The notes: generated by a model from the sequence alone, not told the origin. DNA of 64,000 bases from Vibrio splendidus 12E03 (GCF_000272105.2 NZ_AJZD02000143.1:1-64000); one strand, 5' to 3'. Positions 46,913 through 56,484 are shown, counted from the stretch's first letter. Made by a program: numbers and translations.

Positions 46913-48064
46913 TTGGACAACATCCAACCAACAACTCGCATAACTGTTCCTGTTATTGCATTGTCTTTTTACGCGATCGCTTCAGGCTACTTAATGAGTT
47001 CATTACCGTTAATGCTGTCTGAGTATGGCTTAGACAGTAATCTATCGAGTTGGTTGGCGAGTGCCTTTTATGCAGGTCTTTTAGCGGGTACGTTATTGAT
47101 TGAACGTGCGATCGCTCGCGTTGGTCACAAAGACGCGTTCGTCATCGCATTGAGTGTGTTCATCGCAACGATCCTTGTATTGCCATTGATCCCACACCAA
47201 GCGGTATGGCTATTAGCTCGCTTTGTGGCTGGTGTGGCTGTTGCAGGTATCTTCGTGATTGTAGAATCTTGGCTAATGAGCGGTGATGAATCTCAGCGTG
47301 CGAAACGTTTAGGGGTTTACATGTGTTCGCTATACGGCGGTTCTGCCATTGGTCAACTTGGCATTGGATACCTCGGTATTACAGGCGGCGTGCCTTTCAT
47401 TGCAATGTTCACCTTGTTGTTTGGTGCAATCATTGTGTTGATGTACGGACAAGCGACAGCACCACAAATTCACGATGCTAAGTCTCTATCATTGAAACAA
47501 ATCAGCAAACTGAGCCACAGCGCATTAATTGGTTGTATCGTATCGGGGCTAACACTTGGTTCTATTTATGGCTTGATGCCTGTAGAACTGGCTCAGCGCA
47601 ACATCGCACACCAAGATATTGGTGGTTTGATGGCGTTAGTAATTATGGGTGGTATGGCTGTTCAGCCGATGGTGACATGGTTATCTCACCACATAGGACA
47701 AGTGTTATTAATGGCTCTGTTCAGCCTACTAGGGGTTGCAAGCATTGGTGTACTAACGATAAACCATGATTTCTACGTACTAGGCATGAGCCTATTCGTA
47801 CTGGGCATGGCAACATTCGCACTTTACCCAATTGCGATTAACTTAGGTTGTCGTAACTTAGACCCAAGCTATCTGGTGTCAGTGACTCAGGTTATGCTGC
47901 TGTGTTACAGCATCGGTTCAGTCGCAGGACCATTGGTAGCAGATAGCTTTATGGATTCTCAAGCAGGACTATTTACTTACCTGTTTGCGTCTCTGCTAGC
48001 GACAACGATTTACATGTTAATCGCAAGCCTAAAGCGCTCTCCTCTACAGATTGCTGGCGAGTGA
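46913..48064 (+). CDS. MFS transporter (YcaD-like)
   Basis: The 383-residue inner-membrane protein has twelve helices and the MFS loop 2-3 motif in modified form (IERAIARVGHKDAF), with VESWLMSGDESQRAKRLGVYM typical of the YcaD group. It starts with TTG 46913 behind AGAGGCTCC; no ATG nearby fits. The substrate is unknown. Family members include putative drug or metabolite exporters. Confidence 0.82.
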   Translation: MDNIQPTTRITVPVIALSFYAIASGYLMSSLPLMLSEYGLDSNLSSWLASAFYAGLLAGTLLIERAIARVGHKDAFVIALSVFIATILVLPLIPHQAVWLLARFVAGVAVAGIFVIVESWLMSGDESQRAKRLGVYMCSLYGGSAIGQLGIGYLGITGGVPFIAMFTLLFGAIIVLMYGQATAPQIHDAKSLSLKQISKLSHSALIGCIVSGLTLGSIYGLMPVELAQRNIAHQDIGGLMALVIMGGMAVQPMVTWLSHHIGQVLLMALFSLLGVASIGVLTINHDFYVLGMSLFVLGMATFALYPIAINLGCRNLDPSYLVSVTQVMLLCYSIGSVAGPLVADSFMDSQAGLFTYLFASLLATTIYMLIASLKRSPLQIAGE

Positions 48065-48182
48065 TATAGCAAGTTCATTAGATAGAGAATAGTGGGGCTC
48101 TTCGTGTGACTAATCGTCTAAATGAAGCGCCCTTTTCTTTAACTGTAATAATGCGGAGAAATATAAAACCAGCGAACAGTGT

Positions 48183-48518
48183 TTAAGGTTGGAACACGTA
48201 ACCTTCACCCGTTATCGTCATGATCAGCCCATCACCAAACAAAGATCGAATTTCCGATATGGCGACGATCACAGAAGAATTGGTGACTTTCTCACTTTCC
48301 CAACCAATCTTCTTTAATTGACTAACACTGAACAGTTCGCCCCGATGTCGATTCATAAATAAAATGATCTTTCGGTACGCCAAAGGCATAGTAGCCAGTA
48401 CGTAACCATTTTCAACATTGCGGATGAGTTTGGTGTTGAGTTCAACAATTTTACCGTTTAATTCAAGTACTAGGTTGTTTTCAGAGTGGTTCGTTTCTAT
48501 TGCAGGATAAGAGTCCAT
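48183..48518 (-). CDS. Stand-alone winged-helix regulator (copy A)
   Basis: The 111-residue product consists of one OmpR/ToxR-type winged-helix domain (residues 35-110): YRKIILFMNRHRGELFSVSQLKKIGW, then SSVIVAISEIRSLFGDG and the wing GEGYVF. There is no receiver domain, no membrane helix and no periplasmic domain, so the protein is output-only, unlike ToxR or CadC. A paralogue lies 176 bp upstream in the same direction. Target genes are unknown. Confidence 0.75.
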   Translation of the reverse strand: MDSYPAIETNHSENNLVLELNGKIVELNTKLIRNVENGYVLATMPLAYRKIILFMNRHRGELFSVSQLKKIGWESEKVTNSSVIVAISEIRSLFGDGLIMTITGEGYVFQP

Positions 48519-48694
48519 TTTTATATCATTCCCTTACTATATAGCCAGCGACAATGTCAGATTCATTCATATTTATATAACGTCGCTTATAAGTGGACGT
48601 TTTAGAATTGACGATAATCAATGGAACTCGTACGGTAAAGAGATTAAATTTTTATTATTAATATATTAATAGGATATCAATAGGAGATTATTTA

Positions 48695-49042
48695 TCACTC
48701 CATAACATACCCTTCATTGGAAACGGTTTGTATACAACGGCAGTCGAGAATCCTTCGTATCTCGTAAATAGCAACCAACACAGATGCAGTTGTCACCGCT
48801 TTACCAGCCCAACCTACACTCTTGAGAATTTGCTTACTTACAACTTGGCCTCTATTTAGGTAAAGATAGAAAAGTACTTTACGATGAGGCTCAGAAAGCG
48901 TTCCTATTATTGAACCACAACCCTGCTTTCGAACAATTTTTGTACCTGATTGAAACTCTTTATTATTTAGAATAACCTTTGACGGGAATTCAAAATCATT
49001 CACACTTTTGATAGCTTGTTGCATTAATTCCTCGCATTGCAT
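48695..49042 (-). CDS. Stand-alone winged-helix regulator (copy B)
   Basis: The 115-residue product has the same layout as its neighbour: HRKVLFYLYLNRGQVVSKQILKSVGW, ASVLVAIYEIRRILD and the ending NEGYVME. The two align across the whole domain, so they probably arose by tandem duplication. AGAGGG precedes ATG 49042. The gap between them contains AT-rich promoter-like sequence, so they may be transcribed separately. Confidence 0.75.
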   Translation of the reverse strand: MQCEELMQQAIKSVNDFEFPSKVILNNKEFQSGTKIVRKQGCGSIIGTLSEPHRKVLFYLYLNRGQVVSKQILKSVGWAGKAVTTASVLVAIYEIRRILDCRCIQTVSNEGYVME

Positions 49043-49172
49043 ATGCAGTCACCCTCTTGGATATTTCCAATAGTACCGAATAGAGTAAAAATACTAAATT
49101 GATAGATATCTCAATACAGTATTATTACTGCAAAGATTGATCTTGCGTAATTGATCGAGGAAATAAACAACG

Positions 49173-50066
49173 CTAACCGGCAACCCGATGACTCTTTCGA
49201 TATTGACTTGGCGATAAACCAAAATGCTTTTTAAAGCGATGTGAGAAGTTATAAGGATCTTTGTAGCCTAAGCGGTTGGCAATCATCGACACTGACCAAT
49301 CTTGCTGCTTCAACAAGCTGGTCGCTTTGTCCATTCTCAGTTGTATCAACTTGCTACGTGGAGACACGTTAAACAACGACTTAGTGACTCGGTTTAACTG
49401 TTCTTCACTGATGAAAACACGTTCTGCCATCCCCGCTACGGTCCACGCTAAATGTAGACTACTCTCGATTTCGTTGTATAACGCCTGAACACGTGCCGTG
49501 GTGCTAGTCGATTTGGGCTCAAAGCCCGTTAAGGTTCGAATAATCTCGCTCATGAGCAGTTTTCTGTAACTTGCACGGCCGCCAATTTCAAAGTGAACCA
49601 AATTCATCAGCGACCAGATCTGTTCACACTGTCCAAAAGGCACAATGTTCTGACCTAAACTCGCAATATGTTGCCATTGCGGAGTATCAGGCGTCAACAT
49701 CCACGCCATTTTCCAATAGTTGTATTGAGGATCGAGTTCAAAGCGAAATGGCGTTTCCGCGGGCAGAACCACCAGTGTGTATGGCGTGATGGCTTGTACC
49801 GAGGTTGCGGTCGTTAGAATTCCGCCCCCTTCTTGAGTAAAAATTAGCGTATGAACGTTTACGGATTCACGTTCAACCCAATACGCGTCATATAACTTCG
49901 CCATGCCACCCATATAAACACCACAGCTTTTCATTTCTGGGATATCTTCAACGGTCAAAAAACGTTCTTTGCAATGTTCCGCGAGAAAAACATCATCATG
50001 CCAAGTTGATTTAGGCTTCATAGTCTCAATGACGGGTTTGCACAGGTTTTGTTGTTTTTTAAACAT
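49173..50066 (-). CDS. AraC-family regulator, divergent from a MATE gene (copy 2)
   Basis: The 297-residue product has an N-terminal cupin-like domain (with TPYTLVVLPAETPFRFEL) and a C-terminal AraC domain with VAGMAERVFISEEQLNRVTKSLF and IANRLGYKDPYNFSHRFKKHFG. It is divergent from a MATE gene across 50 bp, a layout shared with the 30.7-33.1 kb pair, and the sensor domains of both regulators align in part (MAWMLTPD versus IAWIFLSPD). Confidence 0.9.
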   Translation of the reverse strand: MFKKQQNLCKPVIETMKPKSTWHDDVFLAEHCKERFLTVEDIPEMKSCGVYMGGMAKLYDAYWVERESVNVHTLIFTQEGGGILTTATSVQAITPYTLVVLPAETPFRFELDPQYNYWKMAWMLTPDTPQWQHIASLGQNIVPFGQCEQIWSLMNLVHFEIGGRASYRKLLMSEIIRTLTGFEPKSTSTTARVQALYNEIESSLHLAWTVAGMAERVFISEEQLNRVTKSLFNVSPRSKLIQLRMDKATSLLKQQDWSVSMIANRLGYKDPYNFSHRFKKHFGLSPSQYRKSHRVAG

Positions 50067-50116
50067 GTTGTTACTTCACTCAAATCACTATAGTTCTGCC
50101 ATAAATTGGAGAGCTT

Positions 50117-51514
50117 ATGACAACTAACATCAACCCTAACTCATCTATGAATAACAAGCCAGAGAGCATCTTACCTCGTATCGTTAAACTTGGTTTGCCT
50201 GTTGCTTTGCAAAGTGCGCTGGTTGCTATTCTTGCCCTTGCTGACGTATTAATGGTCAGTGATTTTGGCATGGAAGCAGCTGCGGCTGTGGGAATTGCAT
50301 CAAAATGGCACTTCGTTGCTATTATGATTATGGCAGGGTTGGCCTCAGCAAACGGAACATTAGTCGCCCAATACTGGGGAAAGAATGACCGAAAAAGTGC
50401 GCGCACAGTGTCATCTATCGCGATGGTATTTGGCTTAAAAGTTCTGCTACCTGTGACTGCAATCATCACTCTTGGTTCTCAGTTTTTAATGATGTTGCAA
50501 ACCAGCGATCAAACCGTGATTGAACTTGGCGCGACTTACCTTTGGTATGGCTTCCCTGTTTTGCTGCTGACTCACATTGTGGTCGTGGTTGAAGCGAGCA
50601 TGCGCTCATCAGGTGACACCGTAACTCCACTATTATTAGGTGGTGTTACCATTGCACTCAACATCGCGCTTAACTTCGTTCTAATTAAAGGGGCTTTCGG
50701 CATTCCAGCAATGGGCGTGGCGGGTGCGGCATTGGCGACAACCTTAGCGCGATTGATTCAAGTGGGCTTGATGTATAGCTACATGCGTATGCGTAAACAC
50801 TGGCTGTTAACCACTCCAAGCTCACCACATCGTCCGTCACTGTGGCTTTCTTACCGACGTATTGCATTGCCGCTAACCATGAATGCCGTGTTGTGGGCAA
50901 TGGGTACTATGGCATACCAAATGATCTTCGGTCACATGGGCACAACAGAGCTGGCGGTTTTCTCGATGCTCGCGCCGTTCGAATCGCTGTGTTACTCGAT
51001 TTTCTTTGGTATTTCTGTAGCGTGTTCAGTATTGCTTGGCCATTCGCTGGGCCGTGATGAATTTGATGACGCAATGAGCATGGGCCTAACGTTCATAAAG
51101 GCTGTAATTGGATTTGGTGCGGTTGTCGGCCTTCTCCTCTTCCTAGGCAAAGAGCACGTATTGAGTTGGCTTAACTTAACAAACGAGAAACTATACCCAC
51201 TCGCCGCGCCAGCAATGATGATCATGTGCTTTGCTGTCGTAATTCGCATGCTAAACATGGTAATCATCAACGGCATTATTCGTGCTGGTGGTGACAATGC
51301 ATTCTGCCTGCGCATGGATTTCATCGCGATGTGGATGGTTGGGATTCCAGTGTGTGTTTACGGCGCATTTGTCGCTGGATGGGATTTCAAATACATCTAT
51401 GGTCTGATGTTGGTAGAAGAAGTGGTGAAACTGGCCATCTGTTCACACCGATACTTGAGCCGACGTTGGATCAATAACCTAACGGTTACCTATGAAGAAC
51501 CACAAGCGGCTTAA
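50117..51514 (+). CDS. MATE-family multidrug efflux pump (copy 2)
   Basis: The 465-residue inner-membrane protein has twelve helices in two halves; ADVLMVSDFGMEAAAAVG in helix 2 and FSMLAPFESLCYSIFFG in helix 8 fit the family. GGAGAG precedes ATG 50117. The C-terminal EEVVKLAICSHRYLSRRW matches the first MATE protein of the window. It probably exports toxic cations or metabolites under control of the divergent AraC regulator. Confidence 0.9.
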   Translation: MTTNINPNSSMNNKPESILPRIVKLGLPVALQSALVAILALADVLMVSDFGMEAAAAVGIASKWHFVAIMIMAGLASANGTLVAQYWGKNDRKSARTVSSIAMVFGLKVLLPVTAIITLGSQFLMMLQTSDQTVIELGATYLWYGFPVLLLTHIVVVVEASMRSSGDTVTPLLLGGVTIALNIALNFVLIKGAFGIPAMGVAGAALATTLARLIQVGLMYSYMRMRKHWLLTTPSSPHRPSLWLSYRRIALPLTMNAVLWAMGTMAYQMIFGHMGTTELAVFSMLAPFESLCYSIFFGISVACSVLLGHSLGRDEFDDAMSMGLTFIKAVIGFGAVVGLLLFLGKEHVLSWLNLTNEKLYPLAAPAMMIMCFAVVIRMLNMVIINGIIRAGGDNAFCLRMDFIAMWMVGIPVCVYGAFVAGWDFKYIYGLMLVEEVVKLAICSHRYLSRRWINNLTVTYEEPQAA

Positions 51515-51552
51515 CCTCATGAAGCTAGCCGCCTTCTGAACAAGAAGATTAG

Positions 51553-51592
51553 AAACGAACAAAGGTCTGAGAAATCAGACCTTTGTTCGTTT
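51553..51592. terminator. Strong bidirectional terminator
   Basis: AAACGAACAAAGGTCTGA and its complement form an 18-bp stem with a GAAA loop, between the convergent MATE and YgbA genes. Confidence 0.9.
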
Positions 51593-51618
51593 CGTCAGTA
51601 ATTGATTTAAAGCGCCAG

Positions 51619-52014
51619 TTACTTCTTGTTCATTCGGATATGTCGATTAGACACATTCGGCAGTGGCTTCTCTGGCACTTTACGTTTCTCATGAATCAAA
51701 TGCCTGATCGCTAAAATCGGATGCTTAAGTAGCATTCTTGGCCCTGCATAGCGCATCACTAAACGCATCTGCTCTTTCGGGTCAGGCTTATAGCAATGAA
51801 TCGGACACTTATTACAGGTCGGCTTTGCTTCTCCATAAGGGCATCTATCGAGCCGTGTCTCTGCATAACGCAACAGTTGCTCACACTCTTCACATAACGC
51901 GTTATTCTGACGAACCGCACCATGGTGATCTTTGCAGTAGATGTGCACCATCGCAATAACGGTTTTGTACTCCGTCTCGAGTTCGCCTTGCAGAATGTTG
52001 TTATGTTGGAACAT
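51619..52014 (-). CDS. ygbA: YgbA-family nitric oxide-stress protein
   Basis: The 131-residue product has the Cys pattern of the YgbA/nitrous-oxide-stimulated promoter family: YCKDHHG, CEECEQLLRYAETRLDRCPYG and CNKCPIHCYKP, which could bind an iron-sulfur cluster or zinc. In E. coli ygbA is repressed by NsrR and helps recovery of methionine synthesis after nitric oxide. No NsrR site was recognised here. It lies 2 bp after a GNAT gene, so both may be cotranscribed. Confidence 0.87.
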   Translation of the reverse strand: MFQHNNILQGELETEYKTVIAMVHIYCKDHHGAVRQNNALCEECEQLLRYAETRLDRCPYGEAKPTCNKCPIHCYKPDPKEQMRLVMRYAGPRMLLKHPILAIRHLIHEKRKVPEKPLPNVSNRHIRMNKK

Positions 52015-52016
52015 GA

Positions 52017-52532
52017 TTAATTACCTAATGAGAGACCGTACAGGTTGAGATTGACGCTTTCATTAATCGTCTCTTCAACTCGTTCGAACACAAAACCTAA
52101 CTTAGTCAGTAGTGCGATACTTCGAATGTTATCAGAGGTTGTGATGGCAACTAAATGATCGATATCAGCATTATGATTAGCTTGTTCAATTATCGCTTGT
52201 GCCGCTTCCAATGCAAAACCTTTCCCATAGACTTCAGGGACAAAACCATAGCCGATGTCATGAGACTCTAAGTTATCTCGTTTGATTAATCCGCATACTC
52301 CAATTGGCGTTGAGGAATCTTTAATTTCAACCACCAATAAGCACACACCTTTCTCTTGATGCATTTTGAGAATGTTGTTTTCGATGTATTCAACAGCCTT
52401 GTCAGTATCTGTGATTTCCTTGTCTCCGATGTAACGCAGGAAATCTTCTGAGCTGTATAATCGTTGGATAAACGCCGCATCTTGAGGTGTGATCATTCTT
52501 AATCGTAAACGAGCGGTCTCGACTGCCTGCAT
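52017..52532 (-). CDS. GNAT-family (RimJ/RimL-like) N-acetyltransferase
   Basis: The start is ATG 52532 (MQAVETARLRLRMI), the usual beginning of this family, with AAGGA upstream; the longer frame is discarded. The 171-residue product has the acetyl-CoA loop in YGFVPEVYGKGFALEAAQAI and the C-terminal ALLTKLGFVFE. The substrate is unknown; relatives modify ribosomal protein N-termini or small molecules. Confidence 0.85.
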   Translation of the reverse strand: MQAVETARLRLRMITPQDAAFIQRLYSSEDFLRYIGDKEITDTDKAVEYIENNILKMHQEKGVCLLVVEIKDSSTPIGVCGLIKRDNLESHDIGYGFVPEVYGKGFALEAAQAIIEQANHNADIDHLVAITTSDNIRSIALLTKLGFVFERVEETINESVNLNLYGLSLGN

Positions 52533-52629
52533 AGTGATATTTTCCTTGCTGAATACCATGTAAATATTGAGTTCTAGATCTAAAATGATTATCCTCCACC
52601 GCATAAACTAAATACAAGGCTATGCAGCA

Positions 52630-52839
52630 ATGAACCGTAAGAAAAAAATCAATCAAATTCTAAAGAAAAGACAGAAACAGGCGAATTCTAAACTGCATGG
52701 TAGCAACAAGCCTCGCTATATTTCTAAAGCTGATCGCGCAAAAATGGAAGCTGAAGAGCAAGCGAAAGCCGCTCTTGAACAAGCAGAAGGGTCTGTAGAA
52801 ACAACGGTTGAAGCCGAAGAGACAAAAGCTGCAGAGTAA
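52630..52839 (+). CDS. DUF2986 small protein
   Basis: The 69-residue product starts MNRKKKINQILKKRQKQ, with a very basic first half and an acidic Glu/Ala-rich tail, as in the DUF2986 family of vibrios and relatives. The basic part may bind RNA. The function is unknown. A strong terminator follows. Confidence 0.8.
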   Translation: MNRKKKINQILKKRQKQANSKLHGSNKPRYISKADRAKMEAEEQAKAALEQAEGSVETTVEAEETKAAE

Positions 52840-52900
52840 GTTTTTGACTCACGAGATACTTTTGCTCAGCGCTCAGATCAGAGCCTGTAGACAAGAACAA

Positions 52901-52931
52901 AAAAAGCAGCCTCTATTTGGGCTGCTTTTTT
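52901..52931. terminator. Bidirectional terminator
   Basis: AAAAAGCAGCC and GGCTGCTTTTT pair around an 8-base loop; A/T runs on both sides fit ends of the DUF2986 gene and the convergent metal-uptake operon. Confidence 0.9.
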
Positions 52932-52968
52932 GATCCTACCGTTTTGATCTAGCGACTTGGCTATTTAA

Positions 52969-53892
52969 TTAACCTTTGAAAGGTTCAATTTCCCAGCGTG
53001 CGAACGGTGCTTTTGCATTAATCCCTGCTCTTCCCCAACGGTCTACCGAGTCAACAACAAGAATTCGCTCATTAGGCACCAGTGACTTAATCAAAGTCGT
53101 CGGCTTTTTCGCTGTGACTAACCAGAGTGCATCGTCTTCTGAAAACATCGCTTCGAGTTTGGCTTTGTCTTGTTCTGTCCATTCAAGTTCAGCTTTGAAC
53201 ATACGTTCTTCAACAAACAGTTGAGTACCTGAGGCGAAATCTTCCAAGCTTTCTGACAGCAACAAGATTGAATCTACGTCGTTATCCAATAACACCGCTT
53301 GTTGTTTGTTAATCAGTTCACGCACATCAAGCATTACACGCTGTAGGTTGCTATCAATGGTCTCTGCTTGCGCTGGCCACAATAACTTAAAGTCGTCAGC
53401 AACAATCGCCGCCATGCGCGTTAAGTTGGTTGGATTTAACCATGCGTATTTAGACACATCGCCATTTGATAACGTCAGCGCGGCAACACCTTGAGCACGC
53501 GGTGTGATCGCTTGAGCCGCATCCACCTCAACCAAACGGATATTCCCCTGTCTTGCGTAAACAAAAGTTGGGTCAGCTTGCCAGATAGATGACAGCGTTA
53601 ATGCTACGGTCGCCTTTTCGCCGGATTGAAGGACTTTGCTTGCGCCCTTGGTACCAAACCAGTTTGTCAGACGATCAATGCCGTAGCGTTTTGGTGGCAG
53701 ATATTCGGTGGTAATGTCTGTGCCTTTGGTTAACTCTGTCGCCAAAGCATAGGTCACAGGCGTACTGGTGAGGATATCCTCGGCATTAGCACTGATAGAC
53801 ACCATTGAGCCAGCCAACAATAAGCTAGTTAGTGCGCCTACTTGAGTCGTTGCCTTCACTGAACTTGAGATACGATTCATTAAAGAGGTCAT
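52969..53892 (-). CDS. Second periplasmic binding protein of the metal ABC system (FpvF-like)
   Basis: From ATG 53892, two bases after the permease stop and behind AGAAAGG, the 307-residue product has a signal peptide (TSLLLAGSMVSISANA). It has the overall layout of a cluster A-I metal-binding protein but lacks an evident His/Glu/Asp metal site. In the Pseudomonas fpvCDEF operon a second binding protein (FpvF) takes this same last position and works with FpvC in binding ferri-pyoverdine or released iron. The equivalence is inferred from position and size. Confidence 0.65.
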   Translation of the reverse strand: MTSLMNRISSSVKATTQVGALTSLLLAGSMVSISANAEDILTSTPVTYALATELTKGTDITTEYLPPKRYGIDRLTNWFGTKGASKVLQSGEKATVALTLSSIWQADPTFVYARQGNIRLVEVDAAQAITPRAQGVAALTLSNGDVSKYAWLNPTNLTRMAAIVADDFKLLWPAQAETIDSNLQRVMLDVRELINKQQAVLLDNDVDSILLLSESLEDFASGTQLFVEERMFKAELEWTEQDKAKLEAMFSEDDALWLVTAKKPTTLIKSLVPNERILVVDSVDRWGRAGINAKAPFARWEIEPFKG

Positions 53893-53894
53893 GA

Positions 53895-54770
53895 TTATGC
53901 CTTTCTTACAATTCGGTATAGCGTTGCCGCTAGGAAAAATGTCGCTGAAACGATGATGATTGAAGCGCCCGAAGGTACTGGTAGTTTCAATTCCATAGGT
54001 AAGACGGTTCCAACTAAACACGCGACCGTTGCCAGAAATGCAGACAGCAATACAAAACTGCCCATACGTTTAGTCAACAATCGAGCTGTCGCGCCTGGAA
54101 TCAGCAATAACGCACCCACTAGAACTGCGCCTACGATCTTCACGGCCGCAATCGTTACTAGGGTGATCATCATGACAAACAAGTAATCGTAAAAGCTGGT
54201 GTTGTAACCACGAACCTTTGCTATATCAGGGCTGATACAGGTCAGGAGAATGCGGTTAAACGTCGGTATCAAGAGCAAGATGATGATCGCGCAGCTACCT
54301 GCAAGAATCGCTAAGTCTTGGTCTGTTACGGTCAGAATCGAGCCAAACAGTACGTTTTCAAGCATGTGGATGTTGATCTTACGAGCTACGTACATCAGCA
54401 ATGCCGCACCCACCGCTAACGCTAGCGCAAGGAAAACACCCACTAAGGTATCGTATGGCACGTTAGTTCTATTTCTTACAAAGTGAAGAAGCAGAGCGAA
54501 GATCATACAGAAGCTAAACAGACCAATGATTGGGTTTTCTGGTGGCTCACCAAGCAAAACACCAATAGCGATACCGGTTAATGCTGCGTGGCCAACGGCT
54601 TCTGAGAAGAAGGCCAGACGCTTAGCAATCACCAAAGTACCAAGACCACCTAACAAAGGGCCAAGTAGTAACGCCGCAACCAGAGCATTCACCATAAAGG
54701 CATACATGAAGCTGTCTGATAACCAGCCCGCTTCCACACCACTAATGGCAAGTTGTCGTAACCATTCCAT
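53895..54770 (-). CDS. Metal ABC transporter permease (ZnuB/MntB-type)
   Basis: The 291-residue inner-membrane protein has about eight helices and the ABC-3 family signatures LGPLLGGLGTLVIAKRLAFFSEAVGHAALTG (residues 36-66) and VGALLLIPGATARLL. It would move Fe2+, Mn2+ or Zn2+ into the cytosol. It overlaps the ATPase gene by one base (ATGA-type coupling). Confidence 0.9.
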   Translation of the reverse strand: MEWLRQLAISGVEAGWLSDSFMYAFMVNALVAALLLGPLLGGLGTLVIAKRLAFFSEAVGHAALTGIAIGVLLGEPPENPIIGLFSFCMIFALLLHFVRNRTNVPYDTLVGVFLALALAVGAALLMYVARKINIHMLENVLFGSILTVTDQDLAILAGSCAIIILLLIPTFNRILLTCISPDIAKVRGYNTSFYDYLFVMMITLVTIAAVKIVGAVLVGALLLIPGATARLLTKRMGSFVLLSAFLATVACLVGTVLPMELKLPVPSGASIIIVSATFFLAATLYRIVRKA

Positions 54771-55504
54771 TACGCAACCTCCTTCGATTTAACGATGGCT
54801 GCACCACTGCTGTAGTGCTGAAATAAACTCTCGATTTTACTTGGGTGCAGCACTTGTTCATGTGGGCCACTATCAACCAAGAATCGATTCACAACATGTA
54901 CATTCGCTTCAAGGCGACGTACTGCGGTTACATCGTGGTGAACGGCAAGAATCGTGCGGCCTTCATCAACACATTCACGAATTAGAGATTCAAGATAACG
55001 AACGCCCTGCTCATCCATGCCAGTCGTAGGTTCATCCAGCACCAATAGGCTTGGGTTATCCAATAAGGCTTGAGCGAACAACACACGTTGCTGCTCGCCA
55101 CCCGATAACTGACCCATACGGCGGTCGCTACGAGTCGCCATTCCCACACGATCCAATTGCGCTAATGCGAGATCCAACTGCTTAGACTTACGACGCCAAA
55201 ATAGCGGAATTCGAGTTTGGTTAAGCAGTACGAAATCCATGACCGTTAGAGGTAAGCTCGATTCGAAGGTCGCTTTTTGAGGAACGTAACCAATACTTGG
55301 CTTTTCTGGCCAATGAATATTGATTTGCCCAGAGAAAGGCGTCAAACCAAGAACCGAGCGCAGCAAAGAGGTTTTTCCTCCGCCGTTTGGCCCCATGATC
55401 ACATGGCACTCACCTGCTTTAAGTTCTAGTGAAATATCATCAAGAATGACGTTGTTGTCGTATTGCAGACCAAGTTGATTGATTGAAATTGATGGACCTA
55501 GCAT
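54770..55504 (-). CDS. Metal ABC transporter ATPase
   Basis: The 244-residue protein has Walker A (GPNGGGKTSL), signature LSGGEQQRV, Walker B (LLVLDEPTTGMD) and the switch His in LAVHHD. It drives the permease encoded directly downstream. It overlaps the binding-protein gene by one base. Confidence 0.92.
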   Translation of the reverse strand: MLGPSISINQLGLQYDNNVILDDISLELKAGECHVIMGPNGGGKTSLLRSVLGLTPFSGQINIHWPEKPSIGYVPQKATFESSLPLTVMDFVLLNQTRIPLFWRRKSKQLDLALAQLDRVGMATRSDRRMGQLSGGEQQRVLFAQALLDNPSLLVLDEPTTGMDEQGVRYLESLIRECVDEGRTILAVHHDVTAVRRLEANVHVVNRFLVDSGPHEQVLHPSKIESLFQHYSSGAAIVKSKEVA

Positions 55505-56439
55505 TATGCGTTCGCGCTTTTAGCTTGGTTAGCCGCCGCAAATTTCATTGCTTCGATTAACGTTTCTAGGTTCTTCTTCATTTCAACTTCTACTTTGTCG
55601 TCTTCGTATTCGCCGTGCGTCATGTGAGAGAAACGGTAAAGCTGAACGCCCGTTTCCGCTTCAATGGTGTCAACAAAACGGTTTGGCATGTTGAGCTCAT
55701 AGAACAGAACATCAATACCCGATGCGCGGATCTTTTCGATCGTTTCTTGCAGTTGGCTAGCACTTGGTTCAACACCGTGTGCAGGCTCAATTACCGCCGC
55801 CACATCTACACCAAACTCTTGAAGGATATAGCCGTAAGCATTGTGCGTCGTCGCTACTTTCATGCCTGATGTGTCGAGTTCGCCTAATGACAACATCGCA
55901 TCGCGCTTCATAAAGCGAAATTGCTTGGCGTATTTACGCGCGTTCTTGCGATAAAACGCAGCGTTGTCTGGGTCGAGCTTAGAGACTTCACTCGCGATGG
56001 TGTAAACCTTTTGAATCGTTGTCGAAAGACCAACAAACGTATGCGGGTTCACAGCACCTTGACCAACAGACTGGCCCAGTGCAGGAAGCAAAGGCACTTC
56101 TTTGTTTGCTTCGATAACCACTAAGTCATCGCGTTGCGCGGCTGAAATCACCTTAAGCGCGAAGTCATCATGACCAATACCATTTACCACGATCGCATCC
56201 ATCTGGCTCAATCGCTTTAAATCATTGGGTTGTGGCAAGTAGTTATGCGGATTAAACCCAGCATCAACCAATGGAAGAATGTTAACTTTGTCACCCACCA
56301 CGGCTTTTACGTAGCTGTAATAAGGCTGGAGGGTTATGCCAATCGTTAGCTTGTCGCTATCTATCTTGTATTCTTTTGCCAATGCATTGGGTGTCATTAA
56401 CACCGCCAATAACGACATCAATAGAGTCATAATTCGCAT
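55504..56439 (-). CDS. Metal-binding periplasmic protein (cluster A-I, FpvC-like)
   Basis: ATG 56439 has AAGAGA upstream and gives 311 residues with a signal peptide (MTLLMSLLAVLMTPNALA). The sequence has the metal-binding pattern of ZnuA/PsaA-type proteins: His in GFNPHNYLPQP, GHDDF, NPHTFV and THNAYGY plus a late Asp/Glu. It binds a divalent metal, most likely ferrous iron released from siderophore in this context, and passes it to the permease. It is not His-loop rich, which argues against a zinc-specific ZnuA. Confidence 0.85.
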   Translation of the reverse strand: MRIMTLLMSLLAVLMTPNALAKEYKIDSDKLTIGITLQPYYSYVKAVVGDKVNILPLVDAGFNPHNYLPQPNDLKRLSQMDAIVVNGIGHDDFALKVISAAQRDDLVVIEANKEVPLLPALGQSVGQGAVNPHTFVGLSTTIQKVYTIASEVSKLDPDNAAFYRKNARKYAKQFRFMKRDAMLSLGELDTSGMKVATTHNAYGYILQEFGVDVAAVIEPAHGVEPSASQLQETIEKIRASGIDVLFYELNMPNRFVDTIEAETGVQLYRFSHMTHGEYEDDKVEVEMKKNLETLIEAMKFAAANQAKSANA

Positions 56440-56484
56440 AGTAAATCTCTTATTATTAGTGAGCATTTTTGTAAGCCGGATTGT

